DNA of 64,000 nt from Arabidopsis thaliana. Taxonomy: Eukaryota > Streptophyta > Magnoliopsida > Brassicales > Brassicaceae. Below, piece after piece: positions 35,446-47,018 of this stretch; the stretch's first letter is position 1; each line of letters starts with the position of its first letter. A program made the position numbers and the translations under genes. The stretch lies in assembly GCF_000001735.4 (NCBI RefSeq), contig NC_003075.7, forward strand, positions 11,905,001 to 11,969,000. The letters are read 5' to 3'. Under the pieces are notes generated by a model that saw only the letters and a list, made by a program, of their open reading frames with translations, did not search any database and had not been told where the DNA came from.

Positions 35446-36253
35446 ACATGCAGGGAATGGGAAGGTGGAGTGTTGACAAAGAAGAAGAGGATGATCCAAG
35501 TTTCGAAATGATTCCAAAAGTTATGAACTATAAGCCAAAGTGCTCAATCGCCAAACATGAACTTAAATAAACTTCACTCGTTAGATCGTTTTCTCACATT
35601 AAAGCCGCTCTACACTTTTACCCATTTTACCATTTATAATAACCACCACACATAGATATTAAGTTCTATGGATTTTATTCGTAAACTTAAGTTATGATCA
35701 AATAGCTAAATGATTTTGCGATTTGCCCGAGTTCTGTTTGTTTCTAAAATGGTTATCCAAAAAGCATATTTTTGTTTTATATAGAATTTGTGATATAGAA
35801 GAAATATACTAAAAATGTTTTAAAGTCTGTCTAAATCATAAACCAATGCAAAGAAAGTGAAATAAACCAAGATCTCGAGCAATAGACATAATAAATAAAC
35901 AAACACCTAATAACATCACATCCCCACTAACAAATGTGAACATTAACTGTTAAAAATCACCAAAAAAGTCATCAAGATTTGGCTTTCCTTTTCAAAAGCA
36001 GTATACGTCTCTGTCTCACACAGACAGTGTATTCAATGCGTTGTGTTGTCTTCCCACTTTTCACCAGCTGAGGTTCTGCTTCTTTCTCTTCTTCTCTCCA
36101 AAACAAGAAAATTCTGCAGAATAACTTTTCATTCACGAGAGTGGAAGGTTACAGTTTTCCAAATCCGAGAAACAGACACAAAATTGGTCCCTCTCTAAAA
36201 GTTACTATCTTCGTTTAACAAAGAGATAGCTCCCAATCCAGTACAAAACAGAG

Positions 36254-36321
36254 TACTCTGCTCTATAAATTTCGTTCCTTTATTACTCTGCTCTATAAAA
36301 CAGATTATTCTGCTCTATAAG
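36254..36321 (+). repeat. Triplicated CTGCTCTATAAA promoter repeat
   Basis: Three direct copies of a (TACT/TATT)CTGCTCTATAA unit begin at 36254, 36284 and 36306, each carrying a TATA-like core, within 130 bases of the LRR gene ATG. This looks like a duplicated core promoter that could give several start sites. Confidence 0.7.
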
Positions 36322-36383
36322 AGAGATAGATAAATGAGCTAAAGCTCAGTAATTTCTAAACAGAGAGACAAGAAAATTCAAGA

Positions 36384-38696
36384 ATGGTTACCTTATGTGC
36401 CACGTTACTGATCCTTCTCTCAATCTTTCTTGCAACTCCGTCGAATGTTCGAGGAAATGCAGAGCTGAAGGCTTTAATGGAGCTGAAATCGTCGCTTGAC
36501 CCTGAAAACAAGCTTCTCCGTTCATGGACGTTTAACGGCGATCCATGCGACGGATCTTTCGAAGGAATTGCATGTAACCAGCATCTAAAAGTCGCAAACA
36601 TATCATTACAAGGGAAACGTTTGGTCGGAAAATTGTCTCCGGCGGTTGCAGAGCTCAAATGTTTGTCAGGTCTTTACTTACATTACAATAGTCTCTCTGG
36701 AGAGATACCTCAAGAGATCACAAATCTTACTGAATTATCAGATCTTTATCTCAATGTTAATAACTTCTCTGGTGAGATTCCGGCAGATATCGGCTCCATG
36801 GCTGGCTTGCAAGGTTAGCATCTTATAATGTTTCACAGATCTTTCACTTGAATGTTTACTCGATCTTCCATTTGAATGTTTTGTGGTGTCTTTTGTTGCA
36901 GTTATGGATCTTTGTTGCAACAGTTTAACAGGGAAGATACCAAAGAACATTGGATCCTTGAAGAAACTTAATGTGTTGTCTCTGCAACACAACAAACTAA
37001 CCGGAGAGGTTCCTTGGACTTTAGGAAACTTGAGTATGTTAAGCAGGCTTGATTTAAGCTTCAACAATCTGTTAGGTTTAATCCCAAAAACCCTAGCCAA
37101 CATTCCTCAGTTGGACACTCTTGACTTGCGCAACAATACTCTCTCTGGCTTTGTTCCTCCTGGTGAGTTAATGATTCTTGAAACGTCTTTGTAAGAGCTT
37201 ATCTCTCTGTTTCTTGACTCGGTTTTTTCTTCGTTATGTTTCTTCAAAGGTCTTAAGAAGTTGAATGGGAGCTTCCAGTTTGAGAACAACACCGGGTTAT
37301 GTGGTATCGATTTTCCTTCTTTGAGAGCTTGTTCTGCTTTCGATAATGCGAATAATATCGAACAATTTAAGCAGCCTCCTGGTGAAATAGACACTGATAA
37401 ATCAGCTCTTCACAACATTCCCGAGTCTGTATATCTCCAAAAGCATTGCAACCAAACACATTGCAAGAAATCCTCATCGAAACTCCCACAAGTTGCTTTG
37501 ATTTCAAGCGTGATTACCGTCACTATAACATTGATTGGTGCTGGTATATTGACCTTCTTTCGCTACAGAAGAAGGAAGCAAAAGATCAGTAACACACCTG
37601 AGTTTTCCGAGGGAAGACTAAGCACAGATCAACAAAAAGAGTTCCGTGCATCGCCTTTAGTGAGTCTTGCCTACACTAAAGAATGGGATCCGCTAGGTGA
37701 TAGCAGAAACGGAGCTGAGTTTTCACAAGAGCCTCATCTCTTTGTTGTAAATAGTAGCTTCAGGTTTAACTTAGAAGACATTGAATCAGCAACCCAATGC
37801 TTCTCAGAAGCTAATCTATTGAGCAGAAACAGCTTCACCTCAGTGTTCAAAGGAGTCCTCAGAGATGGTTCTCCGGTAGCTATCAGAAGCATCAACATAA
37901 GCAGTTGCAAGAACGAAGAAGTCGAATTCATGAACGGTTTAAAGCTTTTATCTTCGTTGTCACACGAAAACTTAGTGAAGCTACGTGGATTCTGCTGTTC
38001 TAGAGGCAGAGGAGAGTGTTTCCTCATCTATGATTTTGCTTCAAAAGGAAAGCTTTCAAATTTTCTTGACTTACAAGAACGCGAAACTAATCTGGTCCTT
38101 GCTTGGTCTGCAAGAATCTCCATCATCAAAGGGATTGCAAAAGGTTAAGTATTTGAAATATCACTTCTTTGAGTTCAAGGAACAAAATGTATTTAATACA
38201 CAAATTTCTTGCAGGTATTGCTTACTTACATGGAAGTGATCAACAGAAGAAGCCTACAATAGTTCATCGAAACATCTCTGTCGAAAAAATCCTACTTGAT
38301 GAACAATTTAACCCGTTAATCGCTGATTCGGGTCTTCACAACCTTCTAGCAGACGATATGGTCTTCTCAGCACTCAAAACAAGTGCAGCAATGGGATATT
38401 TAGCTCCGGAATACGTCACAACCGGAAAATTCACCGAGAAAACCGATATTTTCGCCTTTGGAGTCATCATTCTCCAGATACTCTCTGGTAAGCTCATGCT
38501 TACAAGTTCACTGAGAAATGCAGCTGAAAATGGAGAACATAACGGGTTCATCGATGAAGATCTTCGTGAAGAGTTTGATAAACCAGAGGCGACTGCAATG
38601 GCGAGGATTGGGATAAGCTGTACACAGGAGATACCAAACAATAGGCCTAATATAGAGACATTGCTTGAGAATATAAACTGTATGAAGAGTGAATGA
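36384..38696 (+). CDS. LRR receptor-like protein, predicted pseudokinase
   Basis: Four exons: 36384-36813, 36902-37162, 37250-38143 and 38215-38696; 688 residues. Order: signal peptide (1-25), LRR N-cap with a WxxxPCDGSFEGIAC motif, about five to six LRRs (70-235), a Cys-containing juxtamembrane segment, one transmembrane helix (about 311-334) with RYRRRKQK stop-transfer, and a kinase-like domain (about 400-685). Catalytic signatures are missing: the Gly-rich loop is SRNSFTSVF, the ATP-anchoring Lys is Arg 443 (VAIRS), and HRD is HRN (Asn 548). The DFG Asp is kept as DSG (566-568). It probably signals by partner binding, not phosphotransfer. I place it at At4g22730; no ligand known to me. Confidence 0.93.
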
Positions 38697-39049
38697 CTCT
38701 GCTTTTTAATTAGTATCTTTGTGCAAGTATGATTCTCCGGTTAGCTGTGTCCCACCAATTGGTTTTGTTTGTTTTAGTTCTCTCCAGTAAGAACCGGGTC
38801 CGGTTTATATTTTATTTAGATTTGTAGCTGAGAATTGAAGCTTTAATCAGTTAGCTATATGATTATAAGCAACGAAGAACTGATTAATGTAACAAAAGAT
38901 ACATATATAATAATCATCAAGGAGCAGTGTTTAAAACCCTCAAATCATGTCATCATACAGTTACAGTAATGATGATGCAACCTAAGTAAAGTAATTAGTC
39001 TTTGGTTACATTCACTAAAGATTTTCGAAACCATACATATAGGCGGAGA
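38697..39049. other. Convergent 3' ends of LRR pseudokinase and MLF-like gene
   Basis: 353 bases between two stop codons on opposite strands. They should hold both 3' UTRs, which may overlap. No other feature is seen. Confidence 0.6.
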
Positions 39050-40565
39050 TTAGTTTGTACCATGTCCTCTTACATTCATTGCAGCTTTCGGTCTTCGGGA
39101 TGATTCTGCTCGTGCATGAGAAGGACTTGGATCAGTCGAGGGAAGTAACATTGGTTGCTCTCTGTTCACAAGACCACCTGCAAGAACATCAAAGAGATGA
39201 TTTATCTTTGTTCACAAAGAAACGTACAACACGAAAACTTGACCGTGTAATAGGACTGCTTACTTCCAAATGAACCAGAGCGACTGGGTAACTGCATTTG
39301 CCTTCTAGCATTTCCACTCCAAGACTGTTCAAAACCAGCCAATTCATCTGCAGAATTTTGCAATTGAAAGCAAACGGTATATAAGGATATTTCATCCACA
39401 ATAGAACATTTATGAAGCTTAACGAGAATTGTATTAGTTACCTTCATTCAAATTGTGCAAGGTCTGAGTTGTATCAACACGGCCATCTGAGTTAAGTTTA
39501 CGCGCAACTGTGTGGCCCTGCAAGCATAAGAACATAACTTATAACTGATCCAACAACAAAAGATACAGATTTTATTATCCTCAAGGTATGTATATATGTA
39601 CCTTGTTATGAAGGCCTCTTGAAATCATATGCGCTGCTTCCCGCGTTGCAGTGTTGGCTTCTCTGCTTTCTTCAAGAGTTAACTGTTTCACAGTAAGACC
39701 GGTTTTAGTAAAAAGTATCAGCTAACATTCTTACTTTCACACACACGCAATTACATTACTAATGTAACTCACCCCATCACTTCCTGTCCTTCTGGTCTTT
39801 GAGGAAGTATAGTAGTTGCCGTTCTGACCACCGTATGTAACAGTCGAGCTCTGAAAACTATAACTACCGGTTTGAGGTTGCCACTGTCCATTGTTCACCA
39901 TAGCATTCACATTCATGTTCTGCATTTGTGGGTTCCTTCTCTCTGCATTCACATTCATGTTCTGCATTTCTCGGTTCCTTCTCTCTGCATTTACATTCAT
40001 GCTTTGCATTTGCCGGTTTCTTCTCTCTGCAGCGAACATAAAACACAATCAGTTCCATAGAAAAGAACGATTTCATTCCACTTTAAAACCAAGGTAGAAA
40101 TAGAAAAAAGGTATCACCTCGCACTCTAGCATCTTCAGTTTCAGCCTCACTGCTTGACCTGCCATGTTTCCCTAGACTTCCTTTCTTCTCTTTATCACCT
40201 TCTCCTTCTTTCTCATCATCTGAATCAATCTCTTCAATAACCGGTCCGCGTGATCTACTCGGTCCTGGAGGCTGATTATTCTCAATAAAACCCTGTGGCA
40301 GACGATGCATTTCTGCAAAAGGATTCATGCTGGGACCAAAGAAGTTGGATTGAAACATGCCACCACCAAAAGGCTGAGTGAAGAAAGGGTCGTCAAATGG
40401 ATCTCTTCCTCCGAAAAAATTAGACATGAGACTCGGAGGACCATTAGGGCCACCAAATCCACCAAAGGAACCTCTTCCAAAACCACCAAAAGAGCCACCT
40501 CCAAAACCACCAAAAGGACCCCCAAAACCACCACCAAAAGGATCTCTACCACCACCTCCTTGCAT
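39050..40565 (-). CDS. MLF-like glycine-rich protein
   Basis: Six exons on the minus strand: 40118-40565, 39773-40026, 39602-39682, 39442-39517, 39264-39347 and 39050-39177; 356 residues. The N-terminus is Gly/Phe-rich (GGFGGPFGGFGG type, residues 1-40), followed by DPFDDPFF and NPF motifs, an acidic Ser-rich stretch, three tandem 14-residue repeats of ERRNxQMQNMNVNA (150-191), and a C-terminal region with GSYSFQSSTVTYGG, HMISRGLHNKGHTVARKLN and LAGFEQSW. These last blocks are typical of the myeloid leukemia factor (MLF) family. Plant members are poorly known. A leader intron is likely, with its donor in the segment shared with MBD1. I place it at At4g22740. Confidence 0.85.
39902..40027 (-). 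repeat. Three 42-bp coding repeats in the MLF-like gene
   Basis: Three tandem in-frame units of 42 bases encode ERRNRQMQSMNVNA, ERRNREMQNMNVNA and ERRNPQMQNMNVNA. Very few differences separate them, so the expansion is recent. The repeat begins at the exon 2 acceptor. Confidence 0.88.
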
Positions 40566-42420
40566 CTTCCCTGATAAAAACTAAAGTATACAAAAACAAA
40601 AACAGAATTCATAAAACGCTATCATCAAACACAAATCTGAAATTTGCAATTCAACACAATCTCTAGCAAGATAACAATTCTCTAACTGCAAAGCAATTTC
40701 AACAGTAAATCAGGAAGATTACATGAATCGATCACAATCAAGTCACAAACAACTCAGGAACGTAAATATCATGAAGAAAAAACCAGAGACCTGAAGCGAA
40801 CTAGACCTAACGAAGAACCCGAAATTGAAATTCAATCAGAAATCAAAATCAAACATTAAAATTCACCGTAATCGAATTTGAAGTTCATACCTCGAACAAC
40901 GATTCGGACTCCCAACAATCTGAGAGATATTTGTTGGAATTGAGAAATTTTCTCTTAAGCCATTTTATGCAGCAAGAGAATTTAAGAATCTTCTCGAACT
41001 GTGTTTCTACAGGAGTCGCAGTTTGATTGGCTGATGGGTTAACTTCGACACCGTTTCTGTAATTTTCTCTTGCTCATTGTCTTAAACTCATGGATTTTCT
41101 TCTAAACATGGCAAAATTATAAATATTTTCTACTGTTTTTCTAAATCCATTTTATTTTATCTATTCTATAATTTATATGTTCATTAGTTGAATCGAGTTT
41201 TTTCCGTTCAAAATGAGTTTCCGCATGATTTTGTACGTTTTAAATCTTAGATTTAAGCCATATTCAAAATATCGTTAGGCAATCTAAGATGAATTCTATA
41301 AACATTAATCTTAGATTGCATATACAAAAAAAGTTACAAGTTGAACACAAACTGCATAAATTAGGAACAAAGCTCGAGAGTGATTCGAAAAATCAAACCC
41401 AAAAGTAATACGGATAATCAAGCCGCTACTCATTCGGAACCACGAAATTACAAACAAAACTTTGAACATAACTTAAAATAACCACCGAAGTTTAAGAAAA
41501 AATGCTACCACCAAACAAAATAATGTGAAAACCACACTCGCAGTCAACAGAAAGCGCGGAAAGAACAGTAGATGCAGAACTACAAAAGCTCACAAGCAGT
41601 CTTCGAGGCAAATGTAAATCGCGAAAAAGGACCCCAAATACGACGAATAACAAGAAGAAAAAATCACATATAAGAATCAAAAATTGTAGCCATGTAATCT
41701 TCATCCTAAAGAGTCTAAATTTAGAACTTTGCATGCCCACAAAAGGTTAGCCTTTACATACCAAGTAAGACCACATGAGAAAACTGCTTATTCAACTAAA
41801 CCAAGGAGTAAGGACGGTGGAAGGAGCAACCTAAACTTCTAATAAACGGTAGACTCCAGATACAAACAAAAACTAATGAAACATACACAAAACCTTGAGA
41901 AAGGACTAGCTTCAAGGGCTGGTCAGAAAACCCAAGAGCGGAAACATACATAAAGTTATGTTGTGAGTCTTCTTTTTGAAAATCCCAAATATGCAATCAT
42001 TGTTTAAGGCTTCTTTTCATAAAGCTCTCAGTCCCAAGAGGTTATGACCAATACTCAATGTTGAATGGGATAAATAGCCCATAAGCGAGGACTTGCACAC
42101 CGCACGCTATAGCAGAGGGTGCGCTTGGAGTAGAAGAAGTTGTACACATGCTGCTTGAATATACTTTGTCGTGTTTGTTTGTACACACTGAGTGAAAACC
42201 AGAGCGATTCATGTAGTTGTGACTTGTGACATAACAAAAAGAGAAGAAAAGATAATCCTTCATTAGAAAATAAAGATCCAATCAGAGTCAAAGAGATGAG
42301 TTTAAGAAACATTCTACAGTAAGAAGTCCGACACCCTTAAAAGACTAAACCAGATAGAAACCTAAAACTGACTCCAATAACAACTTCAACACCATAAGAA
42401 GCTGGGAAGCGCTATGTAGC
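40566..42420. other. Leader of MLF-like gene and downstream region of MBD1
   Basis: 40566-40900 is the probable leader intron and first exon of the MLF-like gene; 40883-41111 is the segment duplicated at MBD1. From 41270 to 42420 the base composition is less AT-rich than usual spacer and could be MBD1 3' UTR or a noncoding transcript. Frames there show no family similarity. Confidence 0.45.
40883..41111 (-). repeat. Duplicated promoter/first exon, copy at MLF-like gene
   Basis: Aligns in the same orientation with 43633-43859. Shared: GTTCATACCTCGAACAACGA at the start, GAATTTGAGAA/GAATTGAGAA, CAACTGT/GAACTGT, GATTGG, ACC(G/A)TTTCTGTAATTTT, and ATGGATTTTC-TCTAAACA near the end. Read on the minus strand, both contain TTGTTCGAG/GTATGA, a likely splice donor of a noncoding first exon. 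Confidence 0.8.
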
Positions 42421-43514
42421 TCAATCAATTGTAACTTTCCTTGATGGCTTGGGGGTCCTGTCAGATAATATCCCACTAGGAACCGTCTCTTCCATCACCT
42501 TTGGGACTGTGAAATTGAAATCTCCAAGCAGTGCATACTTGTAATCCTGATTGGCATCGATGAAGGCTGCGATTTCATTACGAGACTTGAGCTTCTTCCC
42601 AGTAGGAGTTATGTAGTACGCATCCATTTTCGAGTAATCCTTTCTCAGAATTAAGCTCCTTTTGAACCCTCTTGGTGTCCTCGGCAAGCCAGGCTTGTCG
42701 ATGACCCATGTTCTGGAGGAATCATAGTTTAGATCTCCAACATCTTCACAGGACACACCTTCTTTCGTCTTGCAAAAAAACGGGTCCTCTTGTACTCTAC
42801 TTCTGATATCTTCATACTCATCTTGAGTATCAATCTTCCTCCACTTCATGCACTTCTCACACTGCACAGCAAAGACATCTATCGACCTCCCTGGAGTACC
42901 GGCTTTTTTCTGCACCTGCACAATACAAATATGGAATCTCGGTGAAAAGAAGAACAGTCACTCACAAGCTACTTGGATCAACAGAATCATACTACAAATC
43001 GTTTAATATATAGCAAGATGAGAAAACATGCGTAGAGAAACACAAAAGTCAAAACAGGGACACCACCAAAAGAGTGATACTGAGAACATGCAGAATCAAA
43101 AACCAAATTTGAAGAAAAGGGTCACTGCGAAACCTTAAATAGCATAAATATTGATTAAATTTTATACATAACTGATCAGCCAAAGACACAACGAGAAATA
43201 AAGTTATAACCTTTATGTCTGCATCAGTTCGTCAAATAACACTAGTAACTAAGTCTTCGAAACTGGTTGAAAAAAAACCTTAAGATTCTCAACTAAAACC
43301 CTAATTAAGAGATAGAATTCAATGATAAGATCTGTGTGGTAAAGAGAGACCACAAAGCAAAATTGAAACCGGGTTTAGGTTTAGTGAGGTTTACCTTAAT
43401 GGTTGTTGGTTCAGCTGATTTCTCAGTCTGCTCCTCAATCTTACTTCCAGATGAAGCAACTGATGAGTTTTCCGATCGAGACTTCTTCAAGTTCATTGCC
43501 GGAAATGGTAACAT
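42421..43514 (-). CDS. MBD1: Methyl-CpG-binding-domain protein MBD1
   Basis: Two exons on the minus strand, 43395-43514 and 42421-42915, 204 residues. A short Ser/Lys-rich N-terminus is followed by a CW-type zinc-finger-like module (QCEKCMKWRKI, then CKTKEGVSCED, about residues 55-95) and a methyl-CpG-binding-domain fold (about 105-180: WVIDKPGLPRTPRGFKRSL, then YYITPTGKKLKSRNEIAAFI). MBD proteins are nuclear; only some Arabidopsis members bind methylated CpG, and MBD1 is not among the well-supported binders that I recall. The exon 2 acceptor is a tandem GCAG-GTGCAG, so Val-Gln could be skipped. It shares promoter-proximal sequence with the MLF-like gene downstream. I place it at At4g22745. 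Confidence 0.93.
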
Positions 43515-44365
43515 TAAACCTTCAATTTCAAGCCCTAAACGATCAGTATAACGAAGCGAGAGAAAACTCCAAAATTGCGAAATTCAAGTACGAAATCGAA
43601 TCAAAGAGCAGATTCAAGGAGAGTGATCCAAAAGTTCATACCTCGAACAACGATTCAGATTTCCAAAAATCTCAGAGCTCTTTGTTAGAGAATTTGAGAA
43701 TTTTTCTTTGAACCCTTTTTAATGCAATGTTTTTTTTTGGCCAGCAGAAGAAGAAAAAATCTTCTCCAACTGTATTTACAGATGTCGAGATATGATTGGT
43801 TCAATGCGACACGCAGACCATTTCTGTAATTTTTAATGGATTTTCTACTAAACAGGGCATAATAATTAATTAAATTTCCAAGTGTTTGTTAAATGGTTGA
43901 CTCTGGATTTTAAATATGTACATATTTGGCCAAAATTATATAGACCAGAAATTTAGTTTTTAAAAAAAATTATTTTAGTAAAAGTATTACATTATAAAAT
44001 AACAATAAAACAAAAAAGGACAAAAATAATTATTTTTGATTCGATCAAAAACATACAGAAAGTATGTGGTACGTCAAATCTTTGATAGTTACAGTACATC
44101 ATTCACGTGTCGTGATTTTTTTATTTTTTATGATAAATAACATGTTATTATTATCAATAGTGAAAAAATGAAAATGGTATATTTAAGCAAATGTGAAAAT
44201 GGTATATTTAAGAAGTTTGAGAAATTTCTTTTCACGAAATAAAAAGATACAAATTCCACAATAGGCACTAATCTTTATAATACACAAGACAATGTTTGAT
44301 ATAATATTTGATTGATACATACACAAAGCAGAAGACACACTTCCAAAAATTTCAAGTTTGTAAGG
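43515..44365. other. MBD1 leader and promoter, 3' flank of PAT13
   Basis: Contains the MBD1 5' UTR (a leader intron from the donor near 43640 to an acceptor possibly at 43520), the duplicated segment 43633-43859, then AT-rich spacer with a short direct repeat of GAAAATGGTATATTTAAG near 44170-44215. Confidence 0.5.
43633..43859 (-). repeat. Duplicated promoter/first exon, copy at MBD1
   Basis: Copy of 40883-41111 in the same orientation relative to its gene. The donor-like TTGTTCGAG/GTATGA and the region upstream of it are retained, with an A/G-rich insertion (AGCAGAAGAAGAAAAAATC) near 43743. Confidence 0.8.
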
Positions 44366-46335
44366 TCATAGAGACTGAAGCGGCTCTGTCTCGGACTCCG
44401 ACCTGCTCGTAAAGTCTAACCCTCCAAGTGCTGGCAACTTCTTCTTATCGTCTTCCGTGTACAATGGCACGAACCAATACATTTTATCACTTCCAAAAAC
44501 CTGATTCAACAAAGGAATAGAGACCAAACTTTTTAAAGCTTTCATTGTGTTCGATGTCAAAGATATTATCTAAGTAGCGGGGAAACGAATCAGTCACTGA
44601 AGAACGAGTGAAACAAAGAAGATGGAGAGCGAACCTGTTCAAAGTTTGTCTTACGACCAACGTTGTATGGCCAGTTCACTGTATGCTTCTCATACGCCTG
44701 AGATTAAAGAAACCATTAGTTTGGTCAGTGAGTTTATTGACATGGAGATTCCTGAGAGAACCCAAGTTAAGAGCAAAACCAAGTGAGAGTTGTTGCTTTA
44801 CCTCAATAGTTGTGGTGTTACGAGCGACCAACATTATGTGCATTATTAGGAAGCCTAGGACACTTAGGGCAAATGCTATGTTCAATACTGGAAAGCAAGA
44901 GAGTGAAGTTTTTGAATCAGATGGTAACGTTAAGGTGTTCTGAAACAAAAACGGAAACTGAGATTTCTATATCTTTGAACTCACCAAATGCAACAAAGCT
45001 GGCTGCTAGGCTTCCTGGTGATACGGTTATATCACCATCTCCATCGCTGAAGAATACGAGGAAAATTGGCAATAGTGATACTGCAACCACCGTTGTCTCA
45101 AGAAATGTGTAAAACTGCATTTTTGAGATATTGGGAATGGATTATGATCATGGCAACATTAATGAACAGAACATATCAAAAACAACTTCGTTCAGCGATG
45201 CTATGATAAGTTGACATACCAAGAATAGGAGAAATGATTTGTAGTTATTTGCACCAACACAATTCACCACCCAAACACAGTGATGGTCCATCTTTAGTAT
45301 GCATCTTCCACCTGAAAACCCAATATGACAACTTTTTCACTACTAAAAAACACATATACCGGATTCAAAGAAAAGAATCACTCATTGAAGAGACTTACAG
45401 ACTGAACAATGGTGAGAACGAGGCGGTTTATATTGATTGCACTTTCTACAATATCTTACACCATGAGACGAGGAATCTCCAACCGAAGCTTCTCCAATCA
45501 AAGCTTGGTTTCCCTCGCTTTTCTCTATGTCTAATTCTGGCCTCCAACCCGTTGGAACACCACCAGGGTCCGTCACAACAACAGAGAAATAACTCCACAG
45601 TAGCATTATAAGCTGCAAACAAAACAACAATCATAAAAAAAATGAGTCCTTTGCTTCCTTACTCTTTCCTCTGTGAGTTCTACAATGCGAGGGAGTTCAA
45701 ATGTTGATAATCTATTAAAACACACAAGAAACCAACAGCTTTAAAACTAAAAGAAACAAAGACACTCTACACTACAACCAAATCAAACCAAAAAAAAAAA
45801 GATGAATACTTGATTGCTTACTTAGCTTATACTATCCTAATTCACTATCTCATCTTGCTGTTACTTAAAATCCAACAGACACAAATGTAAATCCACACGC
45901 CAAGCTAGATTGAGCCCACTACCACAACAAAGCAACAAGCTTTGACTCAATATTATCAAAGCAAAATCAAGTTGGTGCATCTGACAGAACCCAAAAGATT
46001 ACAATTCGTAAGTAACTAAAGCATAGTCCAAACCAGCGTATCATGTAATTAGCAGAGATCTAGAGGGTACCAAATGCAAAAATTTCAAAAGGGTCACAAA
46101 AAGATTAAAAATTTCAGATTGACCTAGAAGGAAGAATTGAGTTTACCAGAAAGTGGAAGAACGCTAAGACGAGAACAGATAGTAATGAATCGACACCACC
46201 GATCAGTAGAGCAGGTCCGTAATTAACGACGACAACGGCGTAGTATGTGAATCCGATGATCCCGATAACAATTAAGATCATGATCGAACCCAAGGCGCGA
46301 AGTGCTGTGCAGAACTTGAACACGTTCCACGCCAT
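44366..46335 (-). CDS. PAT13: DHHC protein S-acyltransferase PAT13
   Basis: Seven exons on the minus strand: 46147-46335, 45399-45612, 45220-45311, 44985-45114, 44802-44887, 44635-44697 and 44366-44500; 302 residues. Four membrane segments are visible: about 12-35, 43-70, then after the cytosolic Cys-rich domain 160-185 and 205-235. The domain carries [20 protein letters not shown] and then [17 protein letters not shown], with the catalytic DHHC at 143-146. The enzyme forms an acyl-Cys intermediate and moves palmitate to target cysteines. The C-terminus has [13 protein letters not shown], close to the conserved TTxE/PaCCT regions. PAT13 and its relative PAT14 have been linked to leaf-senescence control. 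I place it at At4g22750. Confidence 0.95.
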
Positions 46336-47018
46336 TGTCGGGGTTCTTTCAAAACACCCGGAACTTGTTTGGTCGGAGAAAAAAATGAAGCAAACCCCAA
46401 ATTGAATTGAGGAATAAAGTTTATAAATTTCGATGAAATCGAGCTGACAATTTTTTTGTTTTCATGGATAATTATCCTTTTTTCTTTGTTCAAAAATTAA
46501 TATATTTATTTCTGAGGCTTTTTATTATACTCTGTTAAATTTTAAGAATTATAACTTTTCTTTGTGATAATTTTAAGAATTATAATTTTTTCAGGAGAAT
46601 TACAAAATGAAATTTACCCCATACGATAACTACTAATTACACGCATGGTAAATTAAATAATTCAAGTGAAGAATTTTTCTTTGAATGATTTTACGTCACA
46701 TTATTACAGATTTACAGAACTACTTATAGTTTAGTCACAAACAACGTAGCATATATGATCACGCATTAAGTGTCGAAAAAAAAAAATATGATCACGCATT
46801 AATTTAATTATTTTCACAACACAACCCCCTTAACTAAAATATGGATCATTATAGTAGAAGCATAATAGTGGATTAGTAGCAATTTATTCCTCTTACCATT
46901 ATTTTTCCAGACAGTTTTTTTTACATGAACAAAAAAAAACGTTTTTTCCATATTGTTACTTACTCCCACTTCTCCAATCAAACCCTTATCTTATCAATGA
47001 ATTGAAAATTTTAACAGG
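46336..47018. other. Intergenic between PAT13 and SMO1-3
   Basis: PAT13 promoter and SMO1-3 3' flank. It is AT-rich; a short direct duplication of ATATGATCACGCATTAA lies near 46750-46800. No gene is seen. Confidence 0.55.

Larger units (their letters stand above)
33718..36383. other. Intergenic between KAE1 and the LRR pseudokinase
   Basis: No gene seen in about 2.6 kb. It contains a 17-bp tandem repeat (TATACTATATTTTATAG) near 35250-35290, a GTATGT repeat near 35400, overlapping G-boxes at 35432-35445, and the downstream core promoter. Confidence 0.55.

Noticed and set aside
40305-40584. Lys/Pro/Thr-rich + strand frames opposite the MLF-like exon 1
   Set aside because: Complement of the Gly-rich repeat; no start context or splice support.
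41492-41740. Hydrophobic 82-residue minus-strand frame
   Set aside because: Membrane-like only by composition; no relative recognised, and surrounding sequence does not show coding bias.
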